Assembly (NCBI RefSeq): GCF_051622035.1
Contig: NC_135356.1
Span: 1,798,001 to 1,862,000, forward strand
DNA length: 64,000 bases
Reading direction: 5' to 3'
Origin: Arctopsyche grandis
Taxonomy: Eukaryota > Arthropoda > Insecta > Trichoptera > Hydropsychidae
Below the pieces are notes generated by a model. The model was given only the letters and a program-made list of their open reading frames with translations. It was not told the origin of the DNA and searched no databases. Below, piece by piece: positions 46,832 through 56,224 of the stretch; position 1 is the stretch's first letter, and every line of letters begins with the position of its first letter. A program made the position numbers and the translations under genes.

Positions 46832-49800
46832 TAGAATCCGGCGCCTGCGCCCCATGGCTACGCCCCGCGGCTGCGCCCCCTAGGGTTCCGTCCCAGGTAT
46901 TTGCGCCCCATAGGGTTTCGCCCCCGGAGGCTCCACCCCCTAGGGCTTTGCTCCCAGCGTCTGTGCCCCCTAGGGCTTCGCCTCTGGCGTCTGCGCCTCT
47001 TAGGGCTCCACCCCCTAGGATTTTGCCCTCGGCGCCTTTGCCCCCGGGGACTTCGAATCCTTTGAATCGAAAAAACGGATTTCTACGACCCAACGAACGA
47101 AGGTTACATACATACAAAGTATCTTTCCAAATTATATATTAGATACATATGACGATATTCTTAATATCAAATTTAAAAAACATTGTACGAGCATCAAATT
47201 TTTGGTTCATTGAATTGAAACAAACGTGCGGTCAAACAGCGGTAGACCGCGGACTTAACGCGCAATTCCCTTGTCCGAAAAACGAGTGCTAAGTATTATT
47301 ATTTATTCGTTTCCGAGTCGGCTAAAGTTACCCATCAAATATGCAGTGCGACCCGCAAGATGTCGCACGTCGGTCCTGTCCAAGGATAATGGGGCACACA
47401 TACCCTCCAATCTTACGAAATAGTTCTCCATGTTTATTTGGCACCTGAGCGCTTGTTGAACGGCGCATCTGAAAACATATCATATTATAAACACATATTA
47501 TATGTACATATTTCGAAGAGTACAACAATTTCCGCGTTGTCCTTCCTGCACTTGAGTGTGTTTCCTACGAAGAAGTGACAGGTTTAGGTTAGGTTTAGTG
47601 ATTGTTTAACCCTTTGAGTGCTGACGTCTTATCTATTGAAAGCCGGCCACGCTGAAAATTTTGCCAACATTTTCCAACATTTTGCCAACAAGCAGGTATA
47701 AAAATTGTAGCTAATCCAAACAAATCCTAGATAACTACCGTCGAGGATTTCGAGTTTTGTAAAGGTGTGTTTAGACTCTCTAATATATCTTGCAACAATA
47801 TAAAATAAACAAAAGAAGTCTATTGATGAATGTATTTTTCCGAAACAAGTTCCATCTTCTTCCTTGTTGTTAAAATGTAATGCTCACAAATCTAAATGCC
47901 AAGCCGCAATCTAAAATACTCAGCAGTTGGGTATTTCCAATTTCAAATTCTGCTACGGTCTGCTATGATACAATAAATAAATTCCGGTGTAAATCAGTCT
48001 TTATAAACATTGACACGAATTACACGACCCATGTTTAATGCATTTTTTTTCAATGCTACCTTGGAAAGGCTTACCGGGTAGTGTTCATGTTTACTTTGTA
48101 CACGCTCAAAATACGACGCCTAACGGCGTTATTCAAGCTCATGGACTTTTTGTCAAAACGCTAATCAGCGTTGGTCAGCATTCAAAGGGGCAACATGTAG
48201 AATGCGCCGCAGGCGAATTTTTTTGCTCACGCTTGTCGTATTTTCGCTACTGTTGCTCTATGTATGTGCATTGTACATTGTAGAAGTTGTATTATTTATT
48301 TAGAATGTCATGCTTTTGTTGTGTTTATTTATGTAGGTATATATGTATGTGTGTATACCCATGTATGTGTACAGTAATGTATGTGGGTTTTTCAATAAAA
48401 CACATGTGAAAGTATCCCAGGAAATATGGTCACTATTCATCATCCAAACGTACAATTTGAAAGAATAAAATCGAGTACACTTTATACGGCGACACGACAC
48501 ATTAATCAAATGTACATATATTTAAAATATGTACGGTTTCAATGAGAAATGCTTTTAGAGGGGATAATAGGTGTCATTCCGAACAAGAAATGCTTACTAT
48601 TAAATTCGAAAAAGATACTGTAAAATAGATTCGCTACTGTAAAAATACATATTATATATCGTTGAGTAAACAATTAAGTGAAATCTAGATATAGAAATGT
48701 ACGTATGTACATAATATATGTATATACACGCTAAGCTGACGTGAAAAAATATTATTTAATAACACTGTTCGGCAAATGACGACTTTTTTTCGATTCAGAG
48801 ACGATATATGACTTTTCTTATAGATCTATAATATTATCAGAAACACGAATCTAGTAATAAAAATTGTTGATTGGCTCGAGATTCGGAGATATATGTGTTT
48901 TTTAAATCGCGCGATTTTTCTATATCTTGGTGTTGTTCGGTCGATGTCTCAAAATCTGTCAAATTCCTGTTCAAAATGAATATTGGAATCTATAGTCGGG
49001 TATTTTATATTTCATTTGTAGTACTTTTCAGCTTTCAAATGTCTCTAAGTAGTCGTCCAGTTCGAATCAAAAGTCAAAAGTACATATTTTCACTTGGGAT
49101 TTTTTCCCACTGCTAATACTATTTTATATTGAGTATTTTCTATTGAAACATGTTTATTGGGATAGTGTTCTAGCCACACTATTTTTTGTTTTCGTTTAAA
49201 AGGGTTAGTTGTAAGTGTGCTGAATTTTAAATCGGTAAAATTGCGAGCTAAAAACTCGTACTAGTATTTACTCGTATTTACACGAATCTGAATTGGATTA
49301 ATAGGGATAATATATTAAATTGTCTTTATATGAGAATTAAATATAATTCCACTAAGAAAAATCATATTTCGACTATTCTTGTGGATTAATAAAAAAAATT
49401 CTATTGATAACTGGCTTACCTCGATAAAATAAACAAAGTAATAAAAAATAAAAGGCAAATTCTACGCACGGACAATGTTGCATTTCTTGATCTAAAATGC
49501 AATGCGAAACTGAAACGAAATGTAATTGGCCATCGCGGGTCGAGTAAGTCTCATACATATTCTCATCCTATTTGGATCCATATACACACATGTTTGTTTT
49601 ATGAAAATTAAATCAATTTTAAACAGTGGAATCTTACCTTAGAGTCGTATTTCCCACAGCTGGAATATATATGAATGTGATGTTGTTAGCCCCGCGCTTG
49701 GGTTTGAAAAGTTTCTTACTCAGAAGCTTCGATAAATCGTAGTTCGGAGGTAGTCGCAAACGGAGATACTCATCATATGCTCCCTGAACATAAAACATAA

Positions 49801-52800
49801 ATTATAGCTATCGTTTTATTACTCGTACATCTGTAGCGTTTCTCCGAAGATGCATTTTTGATTAAAAAAAAAAGAAAAAAAAACCAGCATCGTAAGCGGA
49901 AAATATACGTTTCGTTAGCAATTGAAGCGTACATACTTGAGCCTCCAAATATTCGTTATTTCAATATTGAAAAGTAAATAATAAAATATTCGAATATATT
50001 CGTAAGATTAAAAAAATCAAATATTATATATTTTGGACGATGAATAGAATTAAAAAAATAGAAGAAATTGTTGTAAAACTTAATTTTAATTTAAAAAATA
50101 CGCTATGATCAAGCTATTATCCATATGCTAGACATTACATAAAATTCCATAGCTGTTAGAATTTAAGTAATGTCTAGAATTTTGACAGATACAAAATCTT
50201 TTTTCATTCTTTTGTAAAGAACTTTTTATATTCCGGCTTAGTGTTTCAGAATGCCGTTTACTGTCGTAAATAATAACACAAATATAAGAAGACAAATTTG
50301 TAATCAATTGCTTTCTTGCAATTTTTTTTTTTTTTTTTGATTCCTGGGTATCCAATCAAAACCGCTTGGTCAATAAGCGCCCCGAAATAATCGCGCCGAC
50401 ATTACCGCGCGGCGAAAAAACTGCGAGAGACATAACCGCGCGGTGAAATAGCCCCCGTCAACAAAACCACTCCAGCAAAAAGCGCTCGGCGACAAAACCG
50501 CGCCAGAATATATAAAAAAAATAAAATATCAATTTTAAAACAAAATATCTAGTCGAGATCGAAGTTAAGACTAAAGTCGAGACTGAAGTCGACATTGAAG
50601 TCAAGATCGAAGTCGAAATTGATATTTTATTTTTTTTCGTATATTCTGGGGTGGTTTTGTCGACGCACAGTTATATAAGTCACCGCGCGGTATTGTCGGG
50701 GCGCTTATTGATCGCGCGGAAAAGTCGGGGTACCACCTAAGCGCATGGTAGTAAATAAAATCTATTATCATTATTTTGTATAGAGCTGAAATTATAAAAG
50801 CCGACTTCGAGCGTGTCATAAATAATAATAAAAACAAGAAAATAAATTCACAAAAAAAAGTCTTTGGATTATGCCGCAGTACAAATCTAAACACACCGTT
50901 TTTCGATTTAAAATTTCAAAAATGTTAAATTATAAACATGAAATAATATTTTACGAATACTTGATAAAATATTCGAATAAGGATTACTGAAAATACTGAC
51001 GAATATATTCGGTATTCGAATATTCGAATTGGAGGCTCCAGTACATACATACATACAAACGTTAGCAATTTTTTCAAATCCAAATTTTGGCAGTAATAAT
51101 AATTCAATTGGCAAACATTATTATGTCGTTCTAAATATAGATAAGCACATTTTACTTTGGAACTCATTTAATTATTCCAGCGCAATTATTTTAGGAAGTA
51201 CGAGCCATTAAAAGTGAAGTATCGGTTTTTTTGCCTACTTATGCATGTACGGACGTGTAAAACCATTAGAACTTTTTACATTAGTGAATGTAATGTTAAG
51301 AAATTAGTGTTGAACTTTTAAATGAATGGTATTTATTCAGAAAACAGAACCCCGTAAGGCTTAAAAGGATGCATTTTTGCATAATATGTAGAACGAAAAA
51401 TTTTATAAAAAACTTGAAGCCATTTTATTTAGAAATAAAATTGCAAAATGTCACTTTTGAATGAAAATTGTTGAAAAAAAATTGTTATGTTTTCTTTTTT
51501 TTTCCTTCCCCCACCCTCACCATTTTTCCCTTTTTTATAAATAAGCTGTGCGCGATTGATCTCGTCTCGGTCCCCGACGGAATGGTCTTTCATATAATAT
51601 TTCTCAGAGGGGGTGGTGGCCTTATGTTGAGATTTTTATGAGTTTGACCCAGTTTGACCCATAACAGTACTCGAACAGTATTCCGAATCGGAAAATCTAT
51701 GAACGAGTTGTCAGGTAACCGATACAATACAATCAATATACATTTTATACAATCCGAATTCATACAAACAACCACAGTGACATCTGCGGAGAAATTTTTG
51801 CAGCATTTTATAATAAAATTGGCGAACTTCAAGACGCTGAATAACTTAAGATTAGCAAGAGAGATAGGAAAGAAGACAGTAACCGTTTCAATGAGAGTGA
51901 TAAATATTGTCAAACTGTGGTAAGAAACCATCGAGCTAGAGTCACAAACCGAGATCTGGCCAGCAGCGGGACTCTAGTGGGACTGAAACCCGTGACCACT
52001 CGAAAGCATGATAAACTGATCACGAGTTCACGCCACTGGTTCGAGTCCCACTGGTTGCTGCTGGCTAGACTTTGGTCTGTGACTCCAGGTCGATCGTTTC
52101 CTATCAGAGTTTGCCAATTCAACTGATTTTTATTGAAACGGTTCTAACAAAATTTCTTGAAGTTTTCGAGTTGTTAGCATCTCAGATTTCGCTGATTCGT
52201 ATAAAATGCTGCAAACTTTTCCATAAATTTCGAGTTTTTCAGCTCTCGAAATATGGCGATTTATATATAAAAAAATGCTGCGAGAATGTAAATTTATCAA
52301 ATTTATCCATAGATGTATCTGTGATGCTTTTTTTTTTTAATTATTCTAAAAATTGTATATCGATGTTTGTAATTGGCTATGAGGGCCATATAGACTTTTT
52401 TTTTTCTTTGTATCGTGGCAACGACATGTTTATTAAATTTTTTTTCCTGCCGCCCCAAAATATTGTCAAAGCATTTCTATCAAAATATCGTCAGCAGCGA
52501 AGAAAATATCGACCCTAACAACCTAATCTTAAATTAATAGGGCCAACCCTAACTTAACCTAATGTCACTATTAAATAAGTAGGTGTTGGCTGCTAAGATA
52601 CATTTTTTTAAAGTTTTATTTCATCAATATTTTCACAAAAAAAAAACATCCATCACCTATTTATTTAAGGGCCAGGTTAGGTTAGGTTAAGTTAGGGTTG
52701 GCCCTATTAATTTAATATTAGGTTGTTAGGTCTCACTGTCACACGCGATAACTTAGACAGAGTGAGACCGCATATTAAAGTAAAAATGTGAAGGTAGATC

Positions 52801-54975
52801 GCATACTAAAGCAGATATGTGAAGGTAGGTTACATCTTCCTCGCACTCGGGAACCGTTTCACATGAACTTCACATGAAAATTGACATGTATTACCTGGCT
52901 GAAGGTGTGTCGCAACTTGTTGTTTCTCCTTACGAAAGCCGATTTTCCTTTGGTGGGTCCTGGTACGTACTGGAGATTTTCTGTTGGGATCGCAACCAAA
53001 TAATGTGATTAAGCATATGTACCTCGTTTGCGTATTCAAAAATAAAATAAAAATACACGCAGTATATGCACATATATTACAAAAATCATGTATAGTATAT
53101 AATGTAATCGCATAAGAGAATCGCGCAAATATCCATTTGACAATTTTACATGCCATATTTTACATCCATATATGGCGGGACGCACGCATATCGCATCAAA
53201 TCGCTTATGTATGTAAATGTTACATGTGTTTTCGAACATGAAAAACGTATGCTATGCACTTTAATCGTGACATTTGTGAACTTTATATGTGTGTACTTCG
53301 TTAATAATTCTGTAAAAGTTGGGCGTATTAATAATAATAGTAAAAAAAATAATAATGTTCCCGTATATTTAAATATACATAATATATGCTTCAAATATAC
53401 CGTAAATATGTATGTACATAAATTTGTATGATTATATGTATGTAAACTTTTAGAAGGAAAATCATTTTTTGTCACGAAAGGTAGAATTTTTTAAAGGTAT
53501 AATCTTCATATAATATTGATGATAAAAATTATGAGGATGGGCTATAATGATGGTTGAATGTAAAAGTTTGGAGGATGTTTATTTTGACATTCACTTTCAG
53601 GCATTATTTATTATGTATACGGTTTGGTTTAATACAAAAAAAATAATAATATCTTAATCTACGTATCTATATTGTATATCGAAAATGAATATTGATAAAT
53701 ACAGTCGCAAAGCCGCAAATGTACATATATATATATATATATATATATTTAAAAAAATATGGTTAGCGTTTTTATGATTATTGATAGTTTAACATAATGA
53801 TGCATTTTATCAAAATCTTAAATATGTATATAGCAATTGAATGTCATTTTGTATTGTGTGATTTTGAAAAGCGATGAATGTATCTGAATGGGTGTCCAGT
53901 CAAAATCGCTCGATCAATAAATAGCCCGACATAACCGCGCAGACATTACCGCGCGGTGACAAAACTGCGAAATACATAGCCGCGCACCGACAAAACCGCC
54001 CCAGCAAAAAGCGTTCGGCGACAAAACCGCGCCAGAATTTACGAATAAAATAAAATATCAATTTTGACTTCGATTTCGTTGAGAGCGGGAAATCACTAAT
54101 GGTCGAGATCGAAGTCGAAATTGATATTTATTTTTTTTCATATATTCTGGCGCAGTTTTGTCGGCGCGCGGCTATGTCGCTGCACAGTTATGCCTTCTCG
54201 CGGTTTTGACTCTCGGGGTTTTGTCGCCGCGCAAATATGTCGGCGCGGTTATGTCAGGGAGCTCATTGACCGAGTGGAAAAGTCCATTAGAATGTGCTGA
54301 ACAAATCCGTAGTTGTTTTGTATGGAATCAGAAGATTTATATAATGTATCAATGTCATTTGGTCAATATAATTTTATTCTTTTTGGTTAAAGTGAAAATA
54401 CCATACCAAAACCTTGACCATTAAATTCAAATAATAAACGTACAAATGGTGACCGGTTCGGTGATTATTCCGCAAAAAGTGATTTCGCGCAAGTCACCAA
54501 AAATCTCGATCACGGAACATCTCCAATAACTCACCCAATAACTCCATCAATCGGAAACTTGTCAGATGTTCCGTGATCGATATTTTAGTGACTTGCGCGA
54601 GATCGCTTTTTGCGGAATAGTCCGTTTACCATGGTGACCATCTGATATTAAAAAGAAATATGGACTTGTAAGATGACATTCCATTGATATTAATACTGAC
54701 CGAATTAATTGTAATATTGATTCGATCCCCGTTTAATCTGATTAAATGTGTGCACATATGATGATTGGGAAGAGGCGTCCGCACGCGTGTTAACACGTGT
54801 GGACGATGCATATCTCACCTTTAAATTTGATGGATGAGACATCAGGCATGGATGTTGATCGAACGAGGTTCGACGGCTGTCCCAGAAACATCATGGAATT
54901 TTCCATGGTGGTTTCGCCATACCGGCTGCTCTTCGTTATCAGGCCATCCAGGTTGTTGAGACTTCGAGAGCGGAG
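34393..54975 (-). CDS. PLEKHG5-like: PLEKHG5-like Rho guanine nucleotide exchange factor (5'-partial, 23 exons)
   Basis: Dbl-family RhoGEF expected to load GTP on Rho GTPases at membranes and junctions. Exons, 5' to 3': 54975-54819, 52980-52895, 49783-49638, 47468-47332, 45561-45512, 45440-45297, 43875-43710, 41593-41499, 40636-40473, 39503-39327, 39239-38996, 38891-38733, 38529-38432, 38353-38173, 37650-37522, 37436-37331, 37256-37148, 37069-36928, 36280-36123, 36040-35912, 35838-35736, 35665-35562, 34474-34393. Every junction has AG/GT and matching phase; the total is 3066 nt, 1021 codons plus stop. Order: Ser-rich N-terminus, RBD/ubiquitin-like segment, basic linker, DH (about 296-522), PH (about 523-711), Arg/Ser-rich and Pro-rich tail ending FSRPHKR. 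The DH pattern ([35 protein letters not shown]) matches PLEKHG5/6; I believe the fly counterpart is CG42674. The first exon starts in phase 0 with no Met, so the start lies upstream. Confidence 0.9.
34883..35500. mobile_element. MITE family B, complete copy 1
   Basis: Terminal inverted repeats of about 90 bp: ACACTGTTCGACAAATGACG ... ATATGACTTTTCTCATAGAT at the left, and the complement (ATCTATAAGAAAAGTCATAT ... TGTCGAACAATGTTACC) at the right. AT-rich, non-coding interior with ATCGCGCGATTTTTCTATAT. Lies in the last RhoGEF intron. Copies at about 42198-43140 and 48760-49440. Confidence 0.75.
37522..38891 (-). other. RhoGEF: PH domain exons
   Basis: Exons 38891-38733, 38529-38432, 38353-38173 and 37650-37522. 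Strands: [65 protein letters not shown]. The C-terminal helix has the invariant Trp ([11 protein letters not shown]). Tandem DH-PH arrangement as in all Dbl GEFs; the PH positions the enzyme at membranes or tunes exchange. Confidence 0.88.
37700..37861. mobile_element. 162-bp hairpin MITE in a RhoGEF intron
   Basis: Starts GGTTTTTCATTCCAAATTGA and ends with TTTGGAATGAAAAACC, its complement. The interior consists of about 20-bp units of the AAAAGGGTCAATTTGAAATG type, in opposite orientations on the two halves, so the whole element can fold into one stem. In the intron between exons 38353-38173 and 37650-37522. Confidence 0.75.
39688..39885 (+). repeat. Dispersed repeat (also inverted at 56795-57000)
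   Basis: ATGCTTTTTATTATTAC ... AATAGCTACTGATCTACTGA recurs as its reverse complement at 56795-57000. Non-coding; nature unknown. Confidence 0.65.
40020..40180 (+). repeat. SINE 3' half
   Basis: ACCATAGATGTATTTGTGGA ... GTACAATGTTTCTGGTCAGG, then AGGCGCATTGGGG; matches 46295-46385 and the tail at 190-265. Intronic. Confidence 0.6.
40855..40998 (+). repeat. G-rich GC island in a RhoGEF intron
   Basis: Contains a run of more than 14 consecutive G (about 40876-40891), GCGCG blocks and GGGGGCGAAGCCCCTAGGG, which is the same unit, inverted, as in the minisatellite at 46832-47060. G-quadruplex potential on the template strand of the gene. The overlapping frames are composition artefacts. Confidence 0.7.
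41080..41135 (-). repeat. Short dispersed element end (pair with 61858-61915)
   Basis: CGAAACCACCCGTTGAAAT ... CAACACTAGT is the reverse complement, with changes, of the segment ACTAGTGTTGTGTCC ... ACGGGTGGTTTCGG at 61858-61915. Confidence 0.5.
42198..43140. mobile_element. MITE family B, copy 2, interrupted
   Basis: Left end AACACTGTTCGACAAATGAC at about 42198; the interior resumes at about 42602 (ATATAATATGTGTTTTTTAA) and runs to TTACCTCGATAAAATAAACG near 43142. A nested MITE pair (42286-42570) splits it. The 3' end shares about 170 bp with copy 3 that copy 1 lacks. Confidence 0.65.
42286..42570. mobile_element. Tandem pair of about 140-bp MITEs nested in family B
   Basis: Two related units: TATGACTAGAGACCGGAATC ... 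GACCTCTAGTTATGAC and TATGACTAAAGCCCGGACTC ... GTTCTCTAGTTATGAC. Each has inverted ends around TTGTTCAAA ... GTTAAAGGTTTGCCGAACCT. A third TGGTCATAACTAGAG follows at 42580. They share boundary sequence TTATGAC. Confidence 0.65.
43330..43487 (+). repeat. SINE-like element with (TAAA)n tail
   Basis: TTTTAGATGTCACTGTGAAG, TAAAGAGCGCGCACCGGTGT and a TAAATAAATAAATAAAT tail. Inverted, diverged copy at 61975-62110. Confidence 0.6.
43965..44143. mobile_element. hAT-type MITE
   Basis: Left end CAGTGGCGGCTCGTCC and right end CACGAGCCGCTACTG are inverted repeats with the hAT-like CAGTGGCGG start. About 178 bp, non-coding, with a C14 run at 44097-44112. No clean 8-bp target duplication seen. Intronic in the RhoGEF gene. 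Confidence 0.65.
44560..45110 (-). pseudogene. hAT-like transposase fragment (third copy)
   Basis: [32 protein letters not shown] and [20 protein letters not shown] in one frame, so better preserved here than in the two segmental copies. Upstream flank 44270-44550 also matches 27950-28210. Intronic, same strand as the host gene. Confidence 0.5.
46295..46385 (+). repeat. SINE 3' fragment
   Basis: ACAATGTTTCTGGCCAGAAA then GGTTTACCTGTTAGGCTTTC; same family as 190-265 and 40020-40180. Confidence 0.55.
46757..46831. repeat. (TA)n microsatellite
   Basis: About 75 bp of pure TA directly abutting the GC-rich minisatellite. Confidence 0.95.
46832..47060. repeat. GC-rich minisatellite (CCCCCTAGGGCTTCGCC units)
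   Basis: About ten degenerate units of 17-20 bp built on CCCCCTAGGG(C/T)TTCGCC and GGCGTCTGCGCC. It is much richer in GC than the surroundings and follows a (TA)n run. The minus-strand Gly/Ala-rich frame across it is a translation of the repeat, not a gene. Confidence 0.85.
47610..48189. mobile_element. piggyBac-type MITE, copy A
   Basis: Left end TTAA-CCCTTTGAGTGCTGAC; right end GTCAGCATTCAAAGGG: 16-bp terminal inverted repeats with one mismatch. TTAA is present at the left (47606-47609) but not at the right. The interior matches copy B at 62628-63142 (AACTACCGTCGAGGATTTCG, CAACAATATAAAATAAAC). No transposase. RhoGEF intron. Confidence 0.8.
48760..49440. mobile_element. MITE family B, copy 3
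   Basis: AACACTGTTCGGCAAATGAC at the left; interior as in copy 1; ends TTACCTCGATAAAATAAACA as in copy 2. The long right-end inverted repeat of copy 1 is absent. RhoGEF intron. Confidence 0.7.
50346..50734. mobile_element. CGCGG-rich hairpin MITE, copy 1
   Basis: Inverted ends GGGTATCCAATCAAAACCGC / TTGATCGCGCGGAAAAGTCG-GGGTACC. Each arm carries several 15-20 bp modules of the type GACATTACCGCGCGG or GACAAAACCGCGCC. An AT-rich centre has GATCGAAGTCGA-like repeats. Second copy at 53890-54286. Confidence 0.8.
51655..51995 (-). repeat. tRNA-derived SINE (minus strand)
   Basis: On the minus strand a B-box-like GGTTTCAGTCCC precedes TTTGTGACTCTAGCTCGATG and the family body CATTGAAACGGTTACTG ... 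AAAATGCTGCAAAAATTTCT. It faces the copy at 52001-52330 head-to-head. Confidence 0.7.
52001..52330 (+). repeat. tRNA-derived SINE (plus strand)
   Basis: B-box GGTTCGAGTCCC at 52037-52048, then GTCTGTGACTCCAGGTCGAT and TTGAAACGGTTCTAAC; same body as 59128-59470. Confidence 0.75.
52440..52830. mobile_element. Hairpin MITE with telomere-like CCTAA repeats, copy 1
   Basis: The inner hairpin pairs AATAGGGCCAACCCTAACTT with AAGTTAGGGTTGGCCCTATT, with AGGTTAGGTTAGGTTAAG in the right arm. It is followed by TCTCACTGTCACACGCGATA and GAAGGTAGATCGCATACTAA, shared with 59487-59950. Confidence 0.7.
53890..54286. mobile_element. CGCGG-rich hairpin MITE, copy 2
   Basis: Ends GGGTGTCCAGTCAAAATCGC and TTGACCGAGTGGAAAAGTCC. 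Arms repeat ACATAACCGCGCAG and GACAAAACCGC modules, with an AT-rich centre. RhoGEF intron between exons 54975-54819 and 52980-52895. Confidence 0.8.
54446..54641. mobile_element. 196-bp hairpin MITE
   Basis: About 80-bp inverted arms: ATTCCGCAAAAAGTGATTTC-GCGCAAGTCAC and AGTGACTTGCGCGAGATCGC-TTTTTGCGGAAT, bounded by ATGGTGACC / ATGGTGACCAT. 160 bp upstream, in the gene sense, of the RhoGEF acceptor region. Confidence 0.8.
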
Positions 54976-55670
54976 CTGAAAATTTCAAAAGGATCTTAGT
55001 CAATGATATCTCTATACTACGCGCAACCTTTACACGAAGTTAAAAATGCCACCCCCTCTAAATATATGACAAGAAATAAAATTAAAATTATAATATAATA
55101 TTATCTTTTTTATACCACTATACATCAACTGACGACTGTCGATTATACCCACGGAAAGTTCCCAAGCTTAGTAAAGGGCGTGTGAAATCGTTTTGCAATT
55201 GCGCGATTTTTTTCTAAATTAAAAAAAAACAATTGTACGCAAGACAAGCTGATTAATTTATCCGCTATGCAAATCGACAGTTTTTAATTTGTTATATCAT
55301 CTCATTGTACTCCAATTTAGACCAAGCACCACAAAATGTTCTTATGATAGATAAAGCAACAATAGAAGACGGCGAACACATTTTTAAATGATTCAATTGT
55401 ATGTTTGTTTTACCCTAACAACGTAGGTTGCGAACTGATTTGAAATTATTTGCCATGCAATACCACTCATTCCCGTTTTTGTTCAATTTTTTTTTGAATT
55501 GGTGAAAATATATTTTCACTGTAACATACATACATATATAGATTTTTTAATGCCTAGCAATCCGGTTGGTTTTTTTATTTCACGTGTATTTTATGTACAA
55601 ATATATAAAAAATATGTTTGATTAGTTTTCCGCTAAAAAATGAGAAGTTTTTAATAATTCGATTCTGGAT
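54976..55670. other. Upstream of the last visible RhoGEF exon, no exon recognised
   Basis: Presumed intron of the RhoGEF gene (acceptor TTTTCAG at 54976-54982 on the minus strand). AT-rich, no open exon with splice sites found. Confidence 0.5.
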
Positions 55671-55671
55671 A

Positions 55672-55775
55672 TATTTATTTAAAAAAAATATTTTATCTAA
55701 TATTTTTTATTTTATTTATTTAAAAAAAATATTTTATCTAATATTTTTTATTTTATTTATTTAAAAAAAATATTT
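55672..55775. repeat. About 45-bp tandem repeat
   Basis: TATTTATTTAAAAAAAATAT-TTTATCTAATA repeated two and a third times, adjoining a decayed SINE end (CCACGGTGGCATTTGGGA at 55779). Confidence 0.85.
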
Positions 55776-56045
55776 TTACCACGGTGGCATTTGGGATTGA
55801 GCCAAAGCGACACACATGGTCAACTTTGTAAATATGTACTATATATAAATTTATAATATTATAAATTTTAAATTAAATTCAAATAATGGCCAATTTGTTA
55901 GTACCATCATTTTAACAATGAAATCAGATAAATTGGCAAATTCTGATACAATTTCGTATTTTTATATTTGTTTTATATTTTATATTTGTTTTTTAATTAA
56001 TATATAATAATAATACAATATAATAATAATTCATTTTCTTTTTAC

Positions 56046-56125
56046 GTAGCCATAGTGGCGATTTGGAGTTGATCTGTAATGTCACTATGGCAAATTTGTA
56101 AATAAATAAATAAATAAAAATATCC
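56046..56125 (+). repeat. SINE 3' end with (TAAA)n tail
   Basis: GTAGCCATAGTGGCGATTTG, ATCTGTAATGTCACTATGGC and a TAAATAAATAAATAAA tail; matches 22165-22250. Confidence 0.6.
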
Positions 56126-56134
56126 AAGGTCTGG

Positions 56135-56220
56135 CCAGCAACACTGGATCAGGGCTCGAACCCGTGTTCCCTCAGTTGTACGCATTATACTCTAGCCACT
56201 AAGCTATACTGTCGGTTGAT
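56135..56220 (-). repeat. tRNA-like SINE head
   Basis: On the minus strand: ACAGTATAGCTTAGTGGCTA (A-box-like TAGCTTAGTGG) and ACACGGGTTCGAGCCCTG (perfect B box), then TTGCTGGCCAGACCTTG, the SINE continuation. Not a true tRNA: no consistent cloverleaf arms. Confidence 0.75.
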
Positions 56221-56224
56221 GAAA

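Larger units (their letters stand above)
47332..49783 (-). other. RhoGEF: candidate RBD/ubiquitin-like domain (exons 49783-49638 and 47468-47332)
   Basis: These two exons encode [49 protein letters not shown], then [17 protein letters not shown]. The alternation of a strand, a TTLR-x-AV helix, a second strand and a final LDxxTD-x-x-x-LAG segment resembles a Raf-type Ras-binding or ubiquitin-like fold, but this is pattern inference. Splice phases (2 into 1) are exact. Confidence 0.5.

Noticed and set aside
46650-47117. Gly/Ala-rich 155-codon minus-strand frame
   Set aside because: It is the translation of the GC-rich minisatellite and the adjoining (TA)n run (IYIYIY), with no splice context fitting the RhoGEF exons.
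52540-52735. Interstitial telomere or chromosome-fusion scar
   Set aside because: The CCTAA tracts sit inside an inverted-repeat element found twice in the window, so a MITE explains them better.
56135-56220. Possible genuine tRNA gene
   Set aside because: A and B boxes are good, but the acceptor and anticodon arms do not pair and the SINE body continues downstream; same for 59045-59118 and 59128-59210.
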